The translations under genes and the position numbers were made by a program. The notes below the pieces were generated by a model. That model made no database searches. It saw only the letters and a program-made list of their open reading frames with translations, and had not been told where the DNA came from. This document shows positions 42,697 to 49,769 of a stretch of DNA of 64,000 bases, piece after piece. How positions within the stretch are numbered: position 1 is the stretch's first letter; every line of letters starts with the position of its first letter. This DNA comes from an uncultured Clostridia bacterium. GTDB lineage: Bacteria; Bacillota; Clostridia; Monoglobales; Monoglobaceae. The stretch spans positions 1-64,000 of the forward strand of contig CAKSFQ010000006.1 of assembly GCA_934454115.1 (NCBI GenBank). Reading direction: 5' to 3'.

Positions 42697-44089
42697 AACA
42701 TCAGTAAAATTCAAAATTATTCTTATATTTACCATACTTACCTGCATTATTGTTTCGGCTTGCAGCAGCATACTTCTCTATTTTCAAAAGCAATCGGTAC
42801 AGAATGTGGTTGAAAACAGAATGGCTGCCTCAATGAGCGTTATGGAAGAAAAGGTTATAACTCGTCTTAATGATATGCTCTCAAAAGGCTATATATCAAA
42901 TAGTCAAAGCGAAGCTCCACGCACAATGAGATATTATGAAAAAGGCGTTCATTATCTTTTGTATAACGGACACGGTAAGCTGATAAGCGCTGAATTACCC
43001 TTTAATATATCACTTGCATCAGATTTTAACGAGAATTTTCGCTATGAGTTTTTCGGTGATGACAAGTATTATATTGCCGATAAAAAGCTGACGCTTTCAA
43101 ATGGAAGCGAATATTGGCTTAAAGGTGTCTTTCCTGCTGCAAGTGAAGAATATGCTTTCAATGTTTCAACAAAATACAATATAATTCTTGCATTCATTTT
43201 AATAATATTGGCAAGCATAGGCGGATATTTAATGCTTGGAAGACTGTTAAAGCCTATCAATAAGATTGTTGACACGGCAAACGAAATTGCTAACAGTACG
43301 GATTTAAGCAAGCGTATCAATATAGGCAACAGATGTGATGAAATAGGAAAGCTCGCAAATACCTTTGATGGTATGCTTGAACAAATTGAAGGTCTTGTTG
43401 AAAAGGAAAAGCAATTTACATCCGATGTTTCACATGAACTTCGCACACCAATCACGGTTATGCTTTCCGAATGCGAGTTTATGAAGGAGTGCGAAAAGGA
43501 CACATCCGATTTTGATGATTCATTAAATATGGTTGAGCGACAGGCAAAGAAAATGTCAACGCTTGTAACAGAGCTTTTAACACTTTCAAGAATGGATAAA
43601 AACAAAATTACTGCTCAATTTGAAAACACAAATATCAGTGAGCTTCTGAATTTTATTTGTGATGAACAAGAAAAAATTCAAAGTAAAAAAATAAAGCTGA
43701 TACGGGATATTGAAGAAAATATCTGTGTAAGTATTGACAGAGCGCTTATTTCAAGGCTGTTTGTAAATTTGATTACAAATGCTTATAAATACAACAAGAA
43801 AATCGGAACAGTTACGGTAAGCCTTAAAACAGAAACCGACTCTGTAATGTTTAGCGTTACAGATACGGGAATAGGTATATCAGAGGAAGATTTACCAAAA
43901 ATATGGGAACGTTTTTACCAAGTTGACCGAGCAAGGAGCTATTCTGAAAATGGAGGAAGCGGACTTGGGCTTGCAATGGTAAAATGGATAGCAAATGCTC
44001 TCGGCGGTGATGTATCTGCTGTGAGCGAGCTTGGAAAAGGAAGTACATTTACATTCAAATTAAAAAAGAAAGAGAGCGATAATTTATGA
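42689..44089 (+). CDS. Membrane sensor histidine kinase
   Basis: This 466-aa kinase has a first membrane helix (about 9-29), an extracellular sensor of about 130 residues, a second helix (about 165-187), HAMP (about 188-240) and DHp with H249 in SHELRTPI. The ATPase domain has N-box NLITNAYKYN, G1 DTGIGI and G2 GGSGLGLAM. It is the cognate partner of the preceding regulator. The stop overlaps the start of the SUMF1 gene (ATGA), so all three are one operon. What the extracellular domain senses cannot be read. Confidence 0.93.
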   Translation: MNKTSVKFKIILIFTILTCIIVSACSSILLYFQKQSVQNVVENRMAASMSVMEEKVITRLNDMLSKGYISNSQSEAPRTMRYYEKGVHYLLYNGHGKLISAELPFNISLASDFNENFRYEFFGDDKYYIADKKLTLSNGSEYWLKGVFPAASEEYAFNVSTKYNIILAFILIILASIGGYLMLGRLLKPINKIVDTANEIANSTDLSKRINIGNRCDEIGKLANTFDGMLEQIEGLVEKEKQFTSDVSHELRTPITVMLSECEFMKECEKDTSDFDDSLNMVERQAKKMSTLVTELLTLSRMDKNKITAQFENTNISELLNFICDEQEKIQSKKIKLIRDIEENICVSIDRALISRLFVNLITNAYKYNKKIGTVTVSLKTETDSVMFSVTDTGIGISEEDLPKIWERFYQVDRARSYSENGGSGLGLAMVKWIANALGGDVSAVSELGKGSTFTFKLKKKESDNL

Positions 44090-45744
44090 AAAAATCAAGA
44101 AAAATCACAAAAATCTTTTTAACCATACTTACTGCAATATGTTTGTTATCAAACACGGCGTTTGCATCAAATATGTATGAAAACAGCGATTTTATCGAAA
44201 AGGAACAGCCGGAACTTAACGAGGAAACAAAACAACTTATTTCACTTTATCAAAAAGAGCCGACCGAGGAAAATTATTTGAATTTAAGAGCGATGGTTAT
44301 TGAAAATTATAATGCTGTTCTTGAAAGAAAAGAACAAAAACTTGATGAATTGAAATCAGAAACAAGCGGAAAACCGGGCGGAGATGCCATTGTTAAAGAG
44401 ATGGAAGATATTGTGCAGGATATGTATATAACATATTGGAACAGAATTAACAGTAGTATGCTTCGCTTTACCGATACAAGACTTTTGAAATGGCGAATAG
44501 CAGATGCGGTACGTTATGATTACATCCCTGTTATGGGGGCAGGTGAAAGTATATATGTAAAGCGCACTCCGGTTACAAATGTAGAATATGCCGAATTTTT
44601 GAAGGCTACCGGGAAATCAGCACCGTCTAATTGGACAAACGGAACATTTGCAAAAGATGAAGAAAATTATCCCGTAAATTTTGTTTCGATTGATGATGCA
44701 AAAGCATATTGCGAATGGTTGACAGCGCAAGACGGCACAAATATATATCGCTTGCCAAATGAAAGTGAGTGGGAGCTTGCAGCCGGACACATGCCAAAGG
44801 ATGCCGATTTTAACTGTGGAGTAAATGACACAAGAACATCGGTTTATGAATATGCAGAGGTGACAAGAGGAGCACACGGAGCGATTGACTTTTGGGGTAA
44901 TGTTTGGGAATGGACTTCAACCGCAAGAGATGAAAACAGCAACGCTTATGGTATAAAGGGTGGCTCTTGGAAAAGTGACCGAACGGATTGCAGAACAGAA
45001 TATCGTGAAGAAGCAAGAAACGGCTCTCAAGGCTATGATGATGTTGGGTTTAGAGTTATTAAGGTATTAAACGGTGTTGAGCCGGAGCAAAAAGTTCAGC
45101 TTGCAACGCTTGGAAATCCTTTTGTTACTGCAACACCTTCATCAAATGATAGTATAACTCTCTCGTGGACAGCGGTTGATGGTGCAAATGAATATCAGAT
45201 TTTTGAATACTTCGACAAAAGCGGTCTGGTAAAAATGCTTAATACCACGAAAGATACAACAATTACAATAGGCTCTCTTGAAATTGGCAGCACACACAGC
45301 TACATTGTTCAGCCTATTTCTTATATTGAGATTTCAGACAATGTATTTGCTGAAAATAGCGTTTCAGCTACTTGCGGACAAGCCGAAGAAGATATAAAAA
45401 TATTTGTAAACGGTACTAAAATTGACTTTTCAAAGTATGACAATGTAATGCCGGTAATTGAAAACGGTCGCACTCTTGTACCTATCCGTGCTGTTTCGGA
45501 AACGCTTCTCTGTGAGGTTTTATGGCACGATGATACTCAGCAAATTGATATTACGAAAGATGATATTTTTATAAAGCTGACTATCGGAAGTACCATCGCT
45601 TATGTAAACGGTGAAGAAATACTGCTTGATACCGCACCTGATATTCGCAACAGCAGAACGCTTGTACCCCTAAGATTTATTTCTGAGAGCTTTAAGCTGA
45701 GTGTTGATTGGAACGGCGAAAGCAGAACAATTACGATTAAATAA
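44086..45744 (+). CDS. Secreted SUMF1/FGE-fold protein with CuAO-N-like domain
   Basis: This 552-aa exported protein has a signal peptide (1-26, NTAFAS), a helical region (30-130) and a formylglycine-generating-enzyme/SUMF1 fold (about 145-325). That fold shows TPVTNVEYAEFLKATGKS, YRLPNESEWELAAG, DFWGNVWEWTSTARD, GIKGGSWKSDRTDCRTEYRE and VGFRVIK. An FN3-like segment (about 345-430) and a copper-amine-oxidase-N-like domain (about 440-552, NGRTLVPIRAVSETL, NSRTLVPLRFISESF) follow. No obvious pair of FGE copper cysteines is seen, so it is more likely a binding or EgtB/PvdO-like protein than a sulfatase activator. It is coupled to the sensor kinase. Confidence 0.87.
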   Translation: MKKSRKITKIFLTILTAICLLSNTAFASNMYENSDFIEKEQPELNEETKQLISLYQKEPTEENYLNLRAMVIENYNAVLERKEQKLDELKSETSGKPGGDAIVKEMEDIVQDMYITYWNRINSSMLRFTDTRLLKWRIADAVRYDYIPVMGAGESIYVKRTPVTNVEYAEFLKATGKSAPSNWTNGTFAKDEENYPVNFVSIDDAKAYCEWLTAQDGTNIYRLPNESEWELAAGHMPKDADFNCGVNDTRTSVYEYAEVTRGAHGAIDFWGNVWEWTSTARDENSNAYGIKGGSWKSDRTDCRTEYREEARNGSQGYDDVGFRVIKVLNGVEPEQKVQLATLGNPFVTATPSSNDSITLSWTAVDGANEYQIFEYFDKSGLVKMLNTTKDTTITIGSLEIGSTHSYIVQPISYIEISDNVFAENSVSATCGQAEEDIKIFVNGTKIDFSKYDNVMPVIENGRTLVPIRAVSETLLCEVLWHDDTQQIDITKDDIFIKLTIGSTIAYVNGEEILLDTAPDIRNSRTLVPLRFISESFKLSVDWNGESRTITIK

Positions 45745-45818
45745 AAAATATATATTTGAACGAAAAGGTATAAAATTCAAAATATTTAAGCTGATAGTTT
45801 TATAGATTTCTTATCAAG

Positions 45819-45864
45819 ATACCGCATATCGTATCCGAAAATACGGTATGCGGTATTTGTTTTT
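45819..45864 (+). terminator. Intrinsic terminator closing the cargo operon
   Basis: ATACCGCATATCGTAT and ATACGGTATGCGGTAT form a 16-bp stem with one wobble pair, with loop CCGAAA. TTGTTTTTC follows. It separates cargo from the right-end regulatory module. Confidence 0.87.
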
Positions 45865-45996
45865 CTAAAATAATCAGAATAATGGCTTTTGCAAAACATT
45901 TAGCTTTTAGATAACTACCCGACATAAGAGTCCGGAATTTTCAAACTGCTTGTCGTTCAAATCAAGAGTTTGAAATGTTAAAATAATTATAGGCAG

Positions 45997-46344
45997 GTGA
46001 CTCTTATAGATAATATTTCAATTGGATTAAAAATACGAGAAAAACGAGAAAATAAAGGCTTAACGCAATTACAATTAGCCGAAATGATTGATATGACGGA
46101 CAGAACAATATCAAGGATTGAGGTAGGTCGCGTTGAGCCGGAATTCAGTACAATAGTTGCTATTTCAAAGGCACTAAATATATCTTTGGATTATTTGTTG
46201 TCTAACGAAACAAATCTTTCTAAAGATGTTTATATACACGAAATAACTGAAAGAGTCAGCAGTCTTGAAATAAAAAAAATAAAACATATCCTTGCATATA
46301 TAGAATTTTACATCAATTGTGAACAGGAAATTGCTGATGATTAG
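45997..46344 (+). CDS. XRE-family transcriptional regulator
   Basis: This protein of about 115 aa has a Cro/CI helix-turn-helix (KIREKRENKGLTQLQLAEMI, MTDRTISRIEVGRVEPEFST, ISLDYLLSNE) and a short helical dimerisation end. Similar small XRE proteins control excision and transfer in Tn916-type elements. The GTG start at 45997 has only a weak ribosome site (TAGGCAGG), so low expression or another non-ATG start is possible. It precedes an attenuator and the sigma-like gene. Confidence 0.83.
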   Translation: MTLIDNISIGLKIREKRENKGLTQLQLAEMIDMTDRTISRIEVGRVEPEFSTIVAISKALNISLDYLLSNETNLSKDVYIHEITERVSSLEIKKIKHILAYIEFYINCEQEIADD

Positions 46345-46373
46345 TTTTTGAAAAGTGTGTATCGGGTGCTGCT

Positions 46374-46514
46374 ATGATGTATGTAACTATTTCGGATTTA
46401 TCTCCACCCAAACAAAAGAATATAACGAGAAAAGGCTACGGAAATCCTAACGCAAATAGGGTTTCTGTGGTCTTTTTTGTTTATGCACTATCAGCCGTAT
46501 TCTTCTTTCCGTAG
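46374..46514 (+). CDS. Possible leader peptide over the attenuator
   Basis: A 46-codon frame from ATG 46374 (MMYVTISDLSPPKQKNITRK, then GYGNPNANRVSVVFFVYALS) runs through the whole attenuator and stops in its last arm (TAG 46512-46514). The ribosome site is poor. Ribosome position on this frame could decide which hairpin forms. It has no known family. Confidence 0.35.
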   Translation: MMYVTISDLSPPKQKNITRKGYGNPNANRVSVVFFVYALSAVFFFP

Positions 46515-46517
46515 CCT
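46433..46517 (+). promoter_or_regulatory. Transcription attenuator with two exclusive hairpins
   Basis: Terminator: ACGGAAATCCTA (46438-46449) pairs with TAGGGTTTCTGT (46457-46468), 12 pairs with two wobbles, followed by GGTCTTTTTT (to 46478). Antiterminator: AGGCTACGGAAA (46433-46444) pairs perfectly with TTTCCGTAGCCT (46506-46517). The two share 46438-46444 and cannot form together. This is the layout of an attenuator that switches expression of the genes downstream. Confidence 0.68.
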
Positions 46518-46665
46518 ATTGAATTACAACAAAGACGGAAGGAGAATGATATATGAGCTGTTTATAGAAAAGAACATAAAACTTACAAAATAATCTTTAT
46601 ACATTGCCGTTCGCCGCCACGAACAATCAGATTTTCGCTCAATAAGTCTGATTGGAGGAATGGTA

Positions 46666-46899
46666 ATGAAAGGAAACAAAGTTTTTTTTGAATCGACTTT
46701 AGGTTTCACAAAAAAATATGTTTTAATAAATATAGAAACCGTTCCCAACAGACTTTTCAAAATGAAAAAGTCTGGAGGTGAAACGGTTTGTATAGTGAAT
46801 TTGAGTGTATATTCAAAAGTCTGTTTTTGCAAAAAAATTTACACAAGACTTTTGACTCTCATTCAATTGATGATTTTTCTAACAGAAGAATTTATTTGA
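46666..46899 (+). CDS. Possible upstream coupled frame before the sigma-like gene
   Basis: From ATG 46666, well placed 7 bases after TTGGAGG, a frame (MKGNKVFFESTLGFTKKYVL, INIETVPNRLFKMKKSGGET) runs across the hairpin at 46736-46790 into the sigma-like gene. Its first 43 codons look like a real leader peptide. The rest is probably only overlap. Translation of it would open the hairpin that hides the next start. Confidence 0.3.
   Translation: MKGNKVFFESTLGFTKKYVLINIETVPNRLFKMKKSGGETVCIVNLSVYSKVCFCKKIYTRLLTLIQLMIFLTEEFI
46736..46790 (+). promoter_or_regulatory. Hairpin masking the TTG start of the sigma-like gene
   Basis: The outer arms AAACCGTT (46736-46743) and AACGGTTT (46782-46789) enclose an inner hairpin CAGACTTTT/AAAAGTCTG (46749-46757, 46766-46774). 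The GGAGG site lies at 46774-46778 between the stems, and the TTG start (46788-46790) lies in the outer stem. This looks like translational control. Confidence 0.5.
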
Positions 46900-47147
46900 A
46901 TGAGTACAGAAAAATTTTAGATAAGGTGGCGATTGGCTTGATTTACGATACTTTTGAAAATGAAAAGTATATCGCAGCTATGCTCAAACTGAACAAGGTT
47001 GAAAGAATAATTGTATCTTTTAATGTTATTCTTGAAATGGAACTATCCGAAATTGCATATTTGCTTGATGCATCTATTGAAAGTACATACACGCAAAAAG
47101 GCACAGCTTTGAAACGCTTAAAAAAAGAACTTGAAGAAGTTTCTTAA
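46788..47147 (+). CDS. Sigma-70 region-4-like regulator
   Basis: This 119-aa protein has an N-terminal helical part and a C-terminal helix-turn-helix (about 60-112: KYIAAMLKLNKVERIIVSFN, MELSEIAYLLDASIESTYTQ, KGTALKRLKKEL) like sigma region 4. Tn916-family elements carry such a protein (Orf7) that drives excision and transfer genes. The start is TTG 46788 with GGAGG nine bases ahead. It is followed by a long terminator-like hairpin. Confidence 0.77.
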   Translation: MYSEFECIFKSLFLQKNLHKTFDSHSIDDFSNRRIYLNEYRKILDKVAIGLIYDTFENEKYIAAMLKLNKVERIIVSFNVILEMELSEIAYLLDASIESTYTQKGTALKRLKKELEEVS

Positions 47148-47156
47148 TTGAAGCAG

Positions 47157-47194
47157 TTGTTGTAAAGAGCAGCTCCGGCTGCTCTTTACAACAA
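47157..47194 (+). terminator. Perfect 17-bp hairpin after the sigma-like gene
   Basis: TTGTTGTAAAGAGCAGC (47157-47173) pairs fully with GCTGCTCTTTACAACAA (47178-47194) around TCCG. There is no strong T run after it, so it may also be a processing or stabilising structure. Confidence 0.72.
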
Positions 47195-47200
47195 TATAAT

Positions 47201-47607
47201 TATCAGTTTATCAAAAGGCATTTATCTGTAAATGTCTTTTGATAGGCTGATAACAGTCTATATATGTACATTGACAAAGGATAGTGTGCAAGATAACGGC
47301 ACACAGCATATATGCAAAACGGATACTTTCCGATATATCCGAGCTACGTAATGGGTACGCCAAGACGATAGCAACAACATCTGTTTTTCTTCTTTCTTAC
47401 AGGTGGCTATCCGAGCGAGAAATACTAACATTATAAAATAGGTTTGCTCCCTTATGGCAAAGACGGTATATCGGTATAATGATACTTCTATCCAGCCACA
47501 GTCCGAGCGTTAAGAGCGCCGCAGGCAATGGGGATAGTCCGGGCAGATGTCGGGAAGGTGGAACTCCTATGAAGCGATATAGCAAGTCGCTGTCCGTTTT
47601 TGCTTCT
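47201..47607 (+). ncRNA. Candidate structured RNA region
   Basis: About 400 bp lack coding frames but hold structure. The first element is a long hairpin, TATCAAAAGGCATTTA with TAAATGTCTTTTGATA (47209-47224, 47229-47244), extended by TATCAG/CTGATA. The motif TCCGAGCG appears twice (around 47412 and 47503). A terminator-like AGCGA/TCGCT hairpin at 47573-47591 is followed by GTCCGTTTTTG. The sequence feels conserved from other clostridial ICEs, but I cannot name an RNA family. Confidence 0.4.
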
Positions 47608-47610
47608 TAA

Positions 47611-47733
47611 TTTTAATAGCATAATTAAAGGGATTGGTATGTCTTGTTTGTCCTTCGTATTCGTATCACAAATAGGCTTTTACTCCTTTCACTATTTATA
47701 GATATAACAGTCCCTTTACTTATGCTATTAAAA
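47611..47733 (+). promoter_or_regulatory. Large stem-loop in the xis leader
   Basis: TTTTAATAGCATAATTAAAG plus GGA (47611-47633) pairs with TCCCTTTACTTATGCTATTA plus AAA (47711-47733), 23 positions with a single mismatch, around a 77-nt loop. It ends 13 bases before the excisionase ribosome site. A role in control of xis is likely. Confidence 0.6.
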
Positions 47734-47760
47734 ATGATATTTATAAAGGGAGGAATAAAC

Positions 47761-48009
47761 TTGGCACATTCTAAAAAAAATATTGCAATATCTGATGAAG
47801 TGCTATATACTATAAGTGAAGTTGCAGTGCTATTAAAGGTCAATAGAAATTTTGTTTACAATTTGATGAACAACGGCTATCTTCGTTCTATAAAACTTGG
47901 GTGCAGAAAAGTTACTAAAAGTGCTTTGCTTGAGTTTTTAGATAAGTATGATGGAGATATAGAATTTGATGAAAAAACTCCTGTCAATATTGAAAATAAC
48001 TGCGTTTAG
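47761..48009 (+). CDS. xis: Excisionase-type DNA-binding protein
   Basis: This 82-aa protein has an excisionase/MerR-like winged helix (VLYTISEVAVLLKVNRNFVY, NLMNNGYLRSIKLGCRKVTK, SALLEFLDKY). Xis proteins bend the element end and steer the integrase toward excision. The start is TTG 47761 with AAGGGAGG seven bases before it. In related elements int follows xis directly. Here only about 90 bp separate xis from chromosomal sequence, so int is missing at this end. Confidence 0.8.
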   Translation: MAHSKKNIAISDEVLYTISEVAVLLKVNRNFVYNLMNNGYLRSIKLGCRKVTKSALLEFLDKYDGDIEFDEKTPVNIENNCV

Positions 48010-48019
48010 ATTCAAATCT

Positions 48020-48057
48020 GTGGGCAAGAAAATCTTGTGGGCAAATGGTGGGCAAAT
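48020..48057 (+). repeat. GTGGGCAA direct repeats at the element end
   Basis: GTGGGCAAG at 48020-48028 and GTGGGCAAAT at 48037-48046 and 48048-48057 lie in the same orientation. A 13-bp palindrome CAAGAAAATCTTG (48025-48037) joins the first two. They sit between xis and chromosomal sequence, where integrase/excisionase arm sites are expected. Confidence 0.6.
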
Positions 48058-48102
48058 CTCAAACAGACAGCCTTCAAACCCGCATAAAACAAAGGTTTTT
48101 GA

Positions 48103-48174
48103 TTGGAAATCCGTGACGAAGCCCGACACGGCCGCGGCTTTGAGGGACTTTTAAAGAGATATTTCGGTGCGTAA
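48103..48174 (+). pseudogene. 3' end of a rubrerythrin-like gene cut by the element
   Basis: Twenty-three codons, LEIRDEARHGRGFEGLLKRY then FGA and TAA, match the last helix of ferritin-like rubrerythrins, where D-E-A-R-H-G provides iron ligands. A TGA lies directly upstream in frame, and AT-rich element sequence precedes it. The gene's other part is not in the window. The next two genes (BFD-like and rubredoxin) are natural electron partners, which supports the reading. Confidence 0.62.
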
Positions 48175-48176
48175 TT

Positions 48177-48371
48177 ATGGAAAATTATACGATTTGCAAT
48201 TGTAAAAAAGTAACATACGCAGATGTTGAAAATGCACTTCATCGCGAAGTAACATTTGAGAATGTTGAAAAAGCTTTTGAAGATGTGCAGAAGATCACAA
48301 AATGTTCAACGGGCTGCGGTGGTTGCCATGATAAAATTATGGATACAATTTCTCAAATTATGAGCAGATAA
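48177..48371 (+). CDS. BFD-like [2Fe-2S] protein
   Basis: This 64-aa protein has cysteines in ICNCKKVTY (C8, C10) and [10 protein letters not shown] (about 43-50), the pattern of bacterioferritin-associated-ferredoxin-like [2Fe-2S] domains. It probably carries electrons to or from the rubrerythrin whose remnant ends 2 bp upstream. It forms an oxygen/peroxide-defence cluster with the rubredoxin 14 bp downstream. The element insertion may have cut it from its native promoter. Confidence 0.85.
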   Translation: MENYTICNCKKVTYADVENALHREVTFENVEKAFEDVQKITKCSTGCGGCHDKIMDTISQIMSR

Positions 48372-48385
48372 AAGGAGGTTTTGTC

Positions 48386-48544
48386 ATGAAAAAATATGTT
48401 TGTCCCTGCGGATATGTTTATGACCCTGAACTCGGCGATCCCGAAAACGGAATTGCGCCGGGCACAGCATGGGAGGATGTCCCGGAGGATTGGCTTTGCC
48501 CGACTTGCGGTTTAGGCAAGGATGCCTTTGAAGAAGAATCATAA
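48386..48544 (+). CDS. Rubredoxin
   Basis: This 52-aa protein has the two CxxC metal knuckles [15 protein letters not shown] and [15 protein letters not shown], four cysteines on one iron. Note that the first is CPCG where CxxCG is common. It passes single electrons, often to rubrerythrins in anaerobes. AAAGGAGG precedes the ATG. It ends the short operon before a strong terminator. Confidence 0.93.
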   Translation: MKKYVCPCGYVYDPELGDPENGIAPGTAWEDVPEDWLCPTCGLGKDAFEEES

Positions 48545-48550
48545 GATCAC

Positions 48551-48611
48551 GATATCAAAGGCGATTGTCAGCCCGGTTTTTAAAATCGGGTCGGCAATCG
48601 CCTTTTGATAT
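48551..48611. terminator. Bidirectional terminator between rubredoxin and noc
   Basis: GATATCAAAGGCGATTG pairs with CAATCGCCTTTTGATAT (one bulged T), with an inner CCCG/CGGG stem. It serves the convergent rubredoxin and noc genes. Confidence 0.85.
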
Positions 48612-48643
48612 TTCCTTATCTTTTGGCTGACCGCCATAAATTT

Positions 48644-49573
48644 TTATCTCTTTGCCGGCAGCAAAGACTCCGCCTCTTTTTCCGCGCTCTGTTTGGGGAT
48701 TACAATGGTATATTCAATCTCCTCCTCCGTCTCGCGGCGGTTGGCCTTTGCCAAAATGCCGGAACGGCGCATCATGTCCACCGCCTGGCGGATGGTGTTA
48801 TGAAAAATCCGCACATCACGAAAGCTTCGTTTTTCTGCGCCGGGCTTTTCCTCCGCCGTCGGCTTGTCCGGTGTTTTCAAAAGCCGATCCACCAGTTCCT
48901 CGGTTTTTGCCACATTGAGGCCGCGCTCGATAATCAGCCGCAGCGTTCGCATCCGCCGTCTCTCGTCCGGCAGCCGCAAAAGCGCACGAGCGTGCCGCTC
49001 CGTCAGCTGGTTTTCTTTCAGCATTTGCCGAATTTTGGGCGATAGCTTTAACAGTCGCACCTTATTTGCAATGGTAGACTGGCTTTTGCCAAGCTTGTCC
49101 GCCAGCTCCTCCTGGGTCAGCCCATGCTCCTGAATCAAATTGGCAAAGGCCTCTGCCTCCTCCATATAGCTCAGGTTCTCGCGCTGGATATTCTCAATCA
49201 GCGACAAAATTGCACTGTCGGTGGCGCTGGCTGACATGACAATCGCCGGGATATACGCCATCCCTAAATTGCGGCATGCCGTCAGTCTGCGTTCGCCGGC
49301 AATCAGTTCATAGTCAAACGGACTGACCTGCCGTACGGTAATTGGCTGCATAAGCCCGTATTCCATGATCGAAATCGCCAGATCCTGCAGCGACCCCTGG
49401 TCAAAAATCTGCCTTGGCTGATGAGGATTTAAACGAATATTCTTGATGGGAATGGTGCGCGTCTCGCCGCACCTCGCAAAATTTCGGCTTCCTCCCCAGA
49501 TCCCGATATTCTCGCTCTGTTCCCTGCGCGGCAGCTCACGCACCTTGCTCTGCCTTCTATCTTCAAATAGCAT
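48644..49573 (-). CDS. noc: Noc/ParB-family nucleoid occlusion protein
   Basis: This 309-aa protein has a ParB CTPase domain (about 40-150: NPHQPRQIFD, ELIAGERRLTACRNLG, IENIQRENLSYMEEAEAF) and a helix-turn-helix (LTQEELADKLGKSQSTIANK, VRLLKLSP). The pattern of the HTH and LTERHARALLRL is closer to Noc than to plasmid ParB. No parA is adjacent, which also favours Noc. Noc binds scattered DNA sites and the membrane to keep the division ring off the nucleoid. It is GC-rich, unlike the ICE parB. Confidence 0.88.
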   Translation of the reverse strand: MLFEDRRQSKVRELPRREQSENIGIWGGSRNFARCGETRTIPIKNIRLNPHQPRQIFDQGSLQDLAISIMEYGLMQPITVRQVSPFDYELIAGERRLTACRNLGMAYIPAIVMSASATDSAILSLIENIQRENLSYMEEAEAFANLIQEHGLTQEELADKLGKSQSTIANKVRLLKLSPKIRQMLKENQLTERHARALLRLPDERRRMRTLRLIIERGLNVAKTEELVDRLLKTPDKPTAEEKPGAEKRSFRDVRIFHNTIRQAVDMMRRSGILAKANRRETEEEIEYTIVIPKQSAEKEAESLLPAKR

Positions 49574-49614
49574 GTTAAAACGCTCCTTCCAAAATTTTCC
49601 TTTTGTATATCCAT

Positions 49615-49642
49615 ATTATACCATAACAAAATAAAAATGCAA
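49615..49642 (-). promoter_or_regulatory. Promoter for noc
   Basis: On the minus strand TTGCAT and TATAAT are 16 bp apart, and the start codon lies about 40 bp downstream behind GGAAGGAGC. Confidence 0.65.
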
Positions 49643-49700
49643 AGATTTTTCATCGACCAAATTTGGCATATACCCCTAAAAAAAGCGCCGAAACAAATTC

Positions 49701-49730
49701 TTGACAAACGAGGTCTTTTACACTTATAAT
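49701..49730 (+). promoter_or_regulatory. Promoter for glnN
   Basis: A consensus TTGACA and a consensus TATAAT are 18 bp apart, 39 bp upstream of the chosen start. Confidence 0.8.
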
Positions 49731-49769
49731 AAAGTCACGGAAGATATGGGAAAAAGGAGGATGTTGAGT

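Larger units (their letters stand above)
1..48102. mobile_element. Integrative and conjugative element (probably composite)
   Basis: The region holds replication (RepA_N), partition (ParA/ParB), relaxase with MobC and PcfB, a complete Gram-positive type IV secretion set, an integrase, an excisionase and cargo, all in AT-rich DNA unlike the GC-rich genes after 48.6 kb. The left edge lies outside the window. The right edge is placed at about 48.06-48.10 kb, where three GTGGGCAA repeats are followed by the 3' end of a rubrerythrin-like gene. Two divergent rep modules, an integrase remnant between them, and an int gene 11 kb from a lone xis suggest more than one related element has merged. That last step is inference. 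Confidence 0.85.

Noticed and set aside
46553..46567. Four-codon frame ATG AGC TGT TTA TAG behind AAGGAG
   Set aside because: A good ribosome site, but far too short to claim. Noted only as part of the regulatory leader.
48066..48090. tRNA-like TTCAAACC motif near the element end
   Set aside because: The flanking bases do not form a T-arm and no acceptor stem is present. The insertion is not in a tRNA gene.
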